Shown one piece after another: positions 38,015-41,893 of a stretch of DNA of 41,893 nucleotides (its first letter is position 1; each line of letters begins with the position of its first letter). Origin of the DNA: Spirochaetales bacterium (lineage in GTDB: Bacteria > Spirochaetota > Spirochaetia > JAFGXN01). The notes under the pieces are model-generated. The model saw nothing but the letters and a program-made list of their open reading frames with translations. It did not search any database and was not told the DNA's origin. The DNA lies in assembly GCA_016936615.1 (NCBI GenBank), contig JAFGXN010000048.1, forward strand, positions 1-41,893, in the 5' to 3' direction. A program made the position numbers and the translations under genes.

Positions 38015-39622
38015 TCACCACTTCAAGCCTTCGCGTGAAATCCCAAACGGCAACCACACCCTAAACACAGCTCCACCGCCGCGAGCATTCTCAGCTGCGA
38101 TCCGGCCTCCGACCTCCTCGACAATGCCGGCTGCAACCGCCAGCCCGAGGCCGCAATGGCCTGCAGCATCACCCGAGCCTCTCCGTGTGGTGAAGAACCG
38201 GTCAAAAATCCGCGGAAGATCTTCCGCCCGTATTCCTTTCCCGAAATCAGCGACCTCGATGCAGGCAAACCCACCCGACTCACTCAGCTTCACGGCGACA
38301 CCCCGGTGCGCATCAGTAAAGCCGGCTGCGTTCTCTAGCAGATTCTCGACAATCTGCTCAAACCGCTGCTGCGGCATGCGCACACATAATCCCCGCTTTT
38401 CAATAGTCAACAAGAAAGGCATCTCCCCCCACTTCAGCTTGAACCACGATTCTGTGCGCACAAGCTCCTGTGCAAGATCCAGCTGCACCCACTCTTCACT
38501 CATCATCCCCGATCCAATCGACGTGAGATCACGAAGCCGTGAAATCAGATACTCCATGCGCACAACCTCACGTGCAATATGATCAGAAAATCTCTTCTCC
38601 TCTGTGCACACAGACTCAGAAAGAATCTCATTTGCAGCCCGAATCGACGCAAGCGGATTTTTCAACTCGTGCGCAGTATCTGCACTGAAAGCCTTAAGCT
38701 CTTCCATACTCGTGCGCACCTTGTCCGACATCACATTCAGATGCTGCGCCAAATCACGAATCTCATCATGAATCCACGGCAAATCAAAATTCCCCACAGG
38801 AATACCACTTTTATTCAGGATACCTGAGGACTGCTTTTTCAGCTTACGAATCGGCCGCGAGATAGTTTGTGAAACAATAACACTGATAATTACTGCAACA
38901 AGCAATGTATATAGAAAGATTTTGAACAAATCGAAGCGAATCTGATATAAATTTTGCATAATTCGAGCCGTTGACTGCGAAACAAGGACAACACCAGCAA
39001 CATTTCCACCAGAATAAATTGGATATGCAGAAGAAAGAATCACCGCATTCTGCGACGAAGAAATAACCGTAGACGACCCATATCGCCCTTCAAGCGCAGT
39101 TCTCACATCGCGACGAGCCAGCAATTCCTGAGAACTCTCCTTTTTTGCCTCAATCTCTTGGGCCTCTGGCTTTTTAAACATATTTATCACACGGAAAGGT
39201 AACCGCCCCAGCCTATATAAAAAAGAGTTATTTACTCTCTTCTGCTCATCAACCTCGTTAGTACCACTGTGCGCACCACTCACATCATATGCACTTCGCC
39301 CAGCTTCACTCAGAACCTCTGCTGTGCGCACAACCTCCACAACAGACGAATCAGCCAGCACTCCACCCTCACGCAAAACAATCCTTATACGCGAGAAATG
39401 CTTACGCTCCATCGTGCGCACAAGCTTATCCGCCCCGGATAAATTATCCGTAAGCGCAGCTGCAGCAACAATCGCCTGCTGCGAAAGACTATCCTCTAGT
39501 GCGCTCAAAAGCTGCTTCTCATACGTATCCAGATAAAGCATTACTGCAATCGGAAAGAATACCAGCAGCACATTAAAAATTAAAATGCGAATCCCAATCC
39601 GGTTTAAAAATCTTTTTTCCAT
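38015..39622 (-). CDS. sensor histidine kinase, CreC-like by context
   Basis: Two TM segments, FSADTAHELKNPLASIRAANEIL H-box, ENLLENAAGFTD, FGKGIRAEDLPRIFDRFFTT, GLGLAVAAGIVEEVGG. Confidence 0.92.
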   Translation of the reverse strand: MEKRFLNRIGIRILIFNVLLVFFPIAVMLYLDTYEKQLLSALEDSLSQQAIVAAAALTDNLSGADKLVRTMERKHFSRIRIVLREGGVLADSSVVEVVRTAEVLSEAGRSAYDVSGAHSGTNEVDEQKRVNNSFLYRLGRLPFRVINMFKKPEAQEIEAKKESSQELLARRDVRTALEGRYGSSTVISSSQNAVILSSAYPIYSGGNVAGVVLVSQSTARIMQNLYQIRFDLFKIFLYTLLVAVIISVIVSQTISRPIRKLKKQSSGILNKSGIPVGNFDLPWIHDEIRDLAQHLNVMSDKVRTSMEELKAFSADTAHELKNPLASIRAANEILSESVCTEEKRFSDHIAREVVRMEYLISRLRDLTSIGSGMMSEEWVQLDLAQELVRTESWFKLKWGEMPFLLTIEKRGLCVRMPQQRFEQIVENLLENAAGFTDAHRGVAVKLSESGGFACIEVADFGKGIRAEDLPRIFDRFFTTRRGSGDAAGHCGLGLAVAAGIVEEVGGRIAAENARGGGAVFRVWLPFGISREGLKW

Positions 39623-40302
39623 CTATAACCTACACCATAGACTGCCTCAATCGGCTGGAAACCCGGCGCGACCTGCTCAATCTTTTTCCTGATTCTCTTA
39701 ATATGACAATCAATTGCCCTGTCATTCAAGTAAAAATTTTCATTATAAACCTCAAAGATCAGCTGCTCACGTTCCTTAACCACACCTGGACGCTTAATCA
39801 ATGACTCAATAATCCGAAACTCAGTCAAACTGAAAGTTGCAAGTTCTCCATCAATCCAGACAAACATCTGCTGCGCATCAATCGCAACACGCCCCACCTC
39901 AAGTCTCGGCAGACTCTCGTGCGCACCAACATAGCTACTTCGTCTAAGCAGTGCACGCACACGTGCAACCATCTCCTTCAATGAAAAAGGTTTGCAAAGA
40001 TAATCATCCGCTCCGAGCTCAAGCCCTAGCACACGGTCAAACTCCTCATCCTTCGACGAAATAAACATCACCGGCACAGTAGCGCACAAACTACGCACCC
40101 GTGCGCACAGCTGCAAACCATCCAGACCCGGCATCAGAATATCCAATAGAATCAGATCCGGCATTTTTTTTTCAATATATGAAAAAGCATCAAGCCCGTC
40201 ACCATACTCGACAACCTGATACCCCTCCTTGCGCAGAACATAGACCATACTCTCACGAAGCCCCGCCTCATCTTCCGCAATCAATATACATTTCTCTTCC
40301 AT
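39604..40302 (-). CDS. OmpR/PhoB-family response regulator, CreB-like by context
   Basis: ILIAEDEAGLRESM, LILLDILMPGLDG, SSKDEEFDRVLGLELGADDYLCKPF, C-terminal winged helix CHIKRIRKKIEQV..YGVGYRW. Confidence 0.94.
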   Translation of the reverse strand: MEEKCILIAEDEAGLRESMVYVLRKEGYQVVEYGDGLDAFSYIEKKMPDLILLDILMPGLDGLQLCARVRSLCATVPVMFISSKDEEFDRVLGLELGADDYLCKPFSLKEMVARVRALLRRSSYVGAHESLPRLEVGRVAIDAQQMFVWIDGELATFSLTEFRIIESLIKRPGVVKEREQLIFEVYNENFYLNDRAIDCHIKRIRKKIEQVAPGFQPIEAVYGVGYRWKKDF

Positions 40303-40351
40303 ACACGAATCTTACCACACAAACCCGCCCCCCACAAGAGCCACCCCACAA

Positions 40352-40367
40352 TTGACACAAAATTGAC
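40352..40367. promoter_or_regulatory. direct repeat TTGAC-N6-TTGAC, candidate response-regulator site
   Basis: ttgacacaaaattgac in the divergent intergenic region. Confidence 0.5.
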
Positions 40368-40430
40368 ACAATTGCGCCACGGGATAGACATATTCACAGG
40401 TTAGGATTAACACATCAAAAGGAGATTTTT

Positions 40431-41813
40431 ATGACAATAAAAAATTTAAAACTTAACCAGGGTTTTGGCATCAAGATTGCTGGAATCCTCATCATCACAA
40501 TGCTCTCTCTTCTACCACTGAAAATGATTCGTCAGATTACAGACGAAAGAGAATCATCAAACCAACAAGTAGAAAACGAACTTGTTCACCAATTTGGAGG
40601 AGAACAAACAATCGGATGTATCACAATCGGAGTTCCAACTCTTTTTCTTGTAAAATATGAGAAAGATTCAGAGACAAAATACAGAGAAGAATGGGGAACA
40701 ATCTGGACAACACCGGAAAAGGCTTCAATCAGCGGGAATCTTGCTGTCGAAGAACGCAACAGAGGAATCTACAAAATCCCCACATACAAGGGCAACTTTT
40801 CAATCATTGGAACATTTGCTATTCCTGAAAATTTCACAATGCCTGGAAGTTCAATAATAAAGACAGACCTCTCGAAGGCATTTTTATCACTGGAAATTCC
40901 AACTTCGATGGCGCTGTTATCAACACCAGAGATAGATTTGAATAGTAAAAAGTTTAAATTAGAAAAAACAAATATCGGTCCTGGCATTCTTGATACAAAG
41001 TTTGCAACACGAGGAAGCCTTAATCTTTCAAAAGAAAACAGTTTTTCTGTAACACTAAATGTTACAGGTGCAAGAAAAATCAATTTTTTACCTCTAGCAG
41101 GTGAGACAGAAGTGAATCTGATATCTAACTGGCAATCACCCTCTTATCAAGGCTCGACGCTTCCTGTGAAACATAATTTTGGAAAAGATGGGTTTTCTGC
41201 TAACTGGACATTTCCTGGCGTAAAAAGAGACTTCACAGAGACATGGACAAACTATGACAGAAGTAATGTCTTGTCGATAAGCTCATCAGATTTCGGTGTA
41301 AGAATAATGCAGCCAGTCAACCTCTATAAAAAGACAGAACGCTCACTAAAATACGGAATTCTTTTTATCCTTATACCTTTCCTTTCTCTTCTGATCTTTG
41401 AATTGCTCCTCGGATTAAAAATCCATCCGATACAGTACCTTTTTGTTGCTGCATCCAACACAGTATTCTATCTTCTGCTGCTATCTCTCTCTGAGCATAT
41501 ACCATTCTGGCTCTCATACATTCTTGCAGGAGCTTCAGTAACATCACTGCTGATATTCTACCTCACAGCAGTTCTTAAATCTGTAAAAAGGGCACTAATT
41601 ATGATTCCAGAGCAGATCTCCCTCTACGGGCTACTTTATCTCTCTCTAGCCAGTGAAGACTACTCGCTACTTGTTGGAACACTCGGAATCTTTGCAATCC
41701 TCGCAATAATAATGACAATAACAAGAAAGATAAACTGGTACACAATCGGAAAAAAAGAAACTACCCTTGAAGAAGTGATAAGCTCTCCTGAAAAAAGAAC
41801 TTTTCCTCAATAA
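40431..41813 (+). CDS. creD: CreD-family inner membrane protein
   Basis: GIKIAGILIITMLSLLPLKMIRQITDERES; periplasmic VTGARKINFLPLAGETEVNLISNWQSPSYQGSTLP; C-terminal TM cluster. Confidence 0.88.
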   Translation: MTIKNLKLNQGFGIKIAGILIITMLSLLPLKMIRQITDERESSNQQVENELVHQFGGEQTIGCITIGVPTLFLVKYEKDSETKYREEWGTIWTTPEKASISGNLAVEERNRGIYKIPTYKGNFSIIGTFAIPENFTMPGSSIIKTDLSKAFLSLEIPTSMALLSTPEIDLNSKKFKLEKTNIGPGILDTKFATRGSLNLSKENSFSVTLNVTGARKINFLPLAGETEVNLISNWQSPSYQGSTLPVKHNFGKDGFSANWTFPGVKRDFTETWTNYDRSNVLSISSSDFGVRIMQPVNLYKKTERSLKYGILFILIPFLSLLIFELLLGLKIHPIQYLFVAASNTVFYLLLLSLSEHIPFWLSYILAGASVTSLLIFYLTAVLKSVKRALIMIPEQISLYGLLYLSLASEDYSLLVGTLGIFAILAIIMTITRKINWYTIGKKETTLEEVISSPEKRTFPQ

Positions 41814-41893
41814 ATCACTTTCACGCGGCCGACCTGGCCGTCAGTGAGTCTGACCTTGATTCCGTGGGGATGGTGGCTGGAATTTGTGAGAAT
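41807..41893 (-). CDS. YwbE-like (DUF2196) protein, C-terminal end only
   Basis: Minus strand reads ILTNSSHHPHGIKVRLTDGQVGRVKVIY*; overlaps creD stop convergently; runs off window end. Confidence 0.85.
   Translation of the reverse strand: MLTNSSHHPHGIKVRLTDGQVGRVKVIY

Noticed and set aside
38124-39536. Plus-strand ORFs over the histidine kinase
   Set aside because: Antisense to strong kinase motifs; no signals of their own.
1-41893. CRISPR array, tRNA/rRNA genes, IS transposase or integrase
   Set aside because: No regularly spaced repeats, cloverleaf-like sequences, or transposase/integrase motifs were recognised by eye in the window.

Overview
AT-rich window (41.9 kb). Lipobox-rich secreted proteins, BspA-type leucine-rich repeats, an MCP and a GAF/HD-GYP protein suggest a treponeme-like spirochaete; that is an inference, since no rRNA is present. 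Genes lie on both strands. Main content: the edge of an AAA-ATPase-like gene; polysaccharide deacetylase; an unusual zinc-ribbon SDR; a six-gene outer-membrane/lipoprotein operon with a trypsin-like protease; MCP; DUF4190 and DUF2752 proteins; an orphan DUF6290 antitoxin; large secreted lipoproteins; a UPF0489-like lipoprotein coupled to HD-GYP; a TIM-barrel lipoprotein; SAM methyltransferase; mgsA; an AraC regulator with a SnoaL-like protein; a TetR/hydrolase pair; an XRE antitoxin with a decayed toxin; pirin; HEPN/MNT; tandem secreted paralogs; a BRO-N / membrane protein / SPASM radical-SAM cassette; a BspA-like protein; a CreBC-like two-component system divergent from creD; and the edge of a YwbE-like gene. 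Strongest leads: (1) the three-gene BRO-N / small membrane protein / radical-SAM cassette, with a perfect 31-bp palindrome inside the BRO gene; (2) a truncated second BRO 5' end abutting the HEPN/MNT pair; (3) a HigB/RelE toxin C-terminal remnant, missed by the ORF track, overlapping an intact antitoxin; (4) the palindromic octamer GTGCGCAC seven times in 1.7 kb of the two-component genes, in all three reading phases. No tRNA, rRNA or CRISPR array was seen. All family assignments come from reading motifs; no searches were run.
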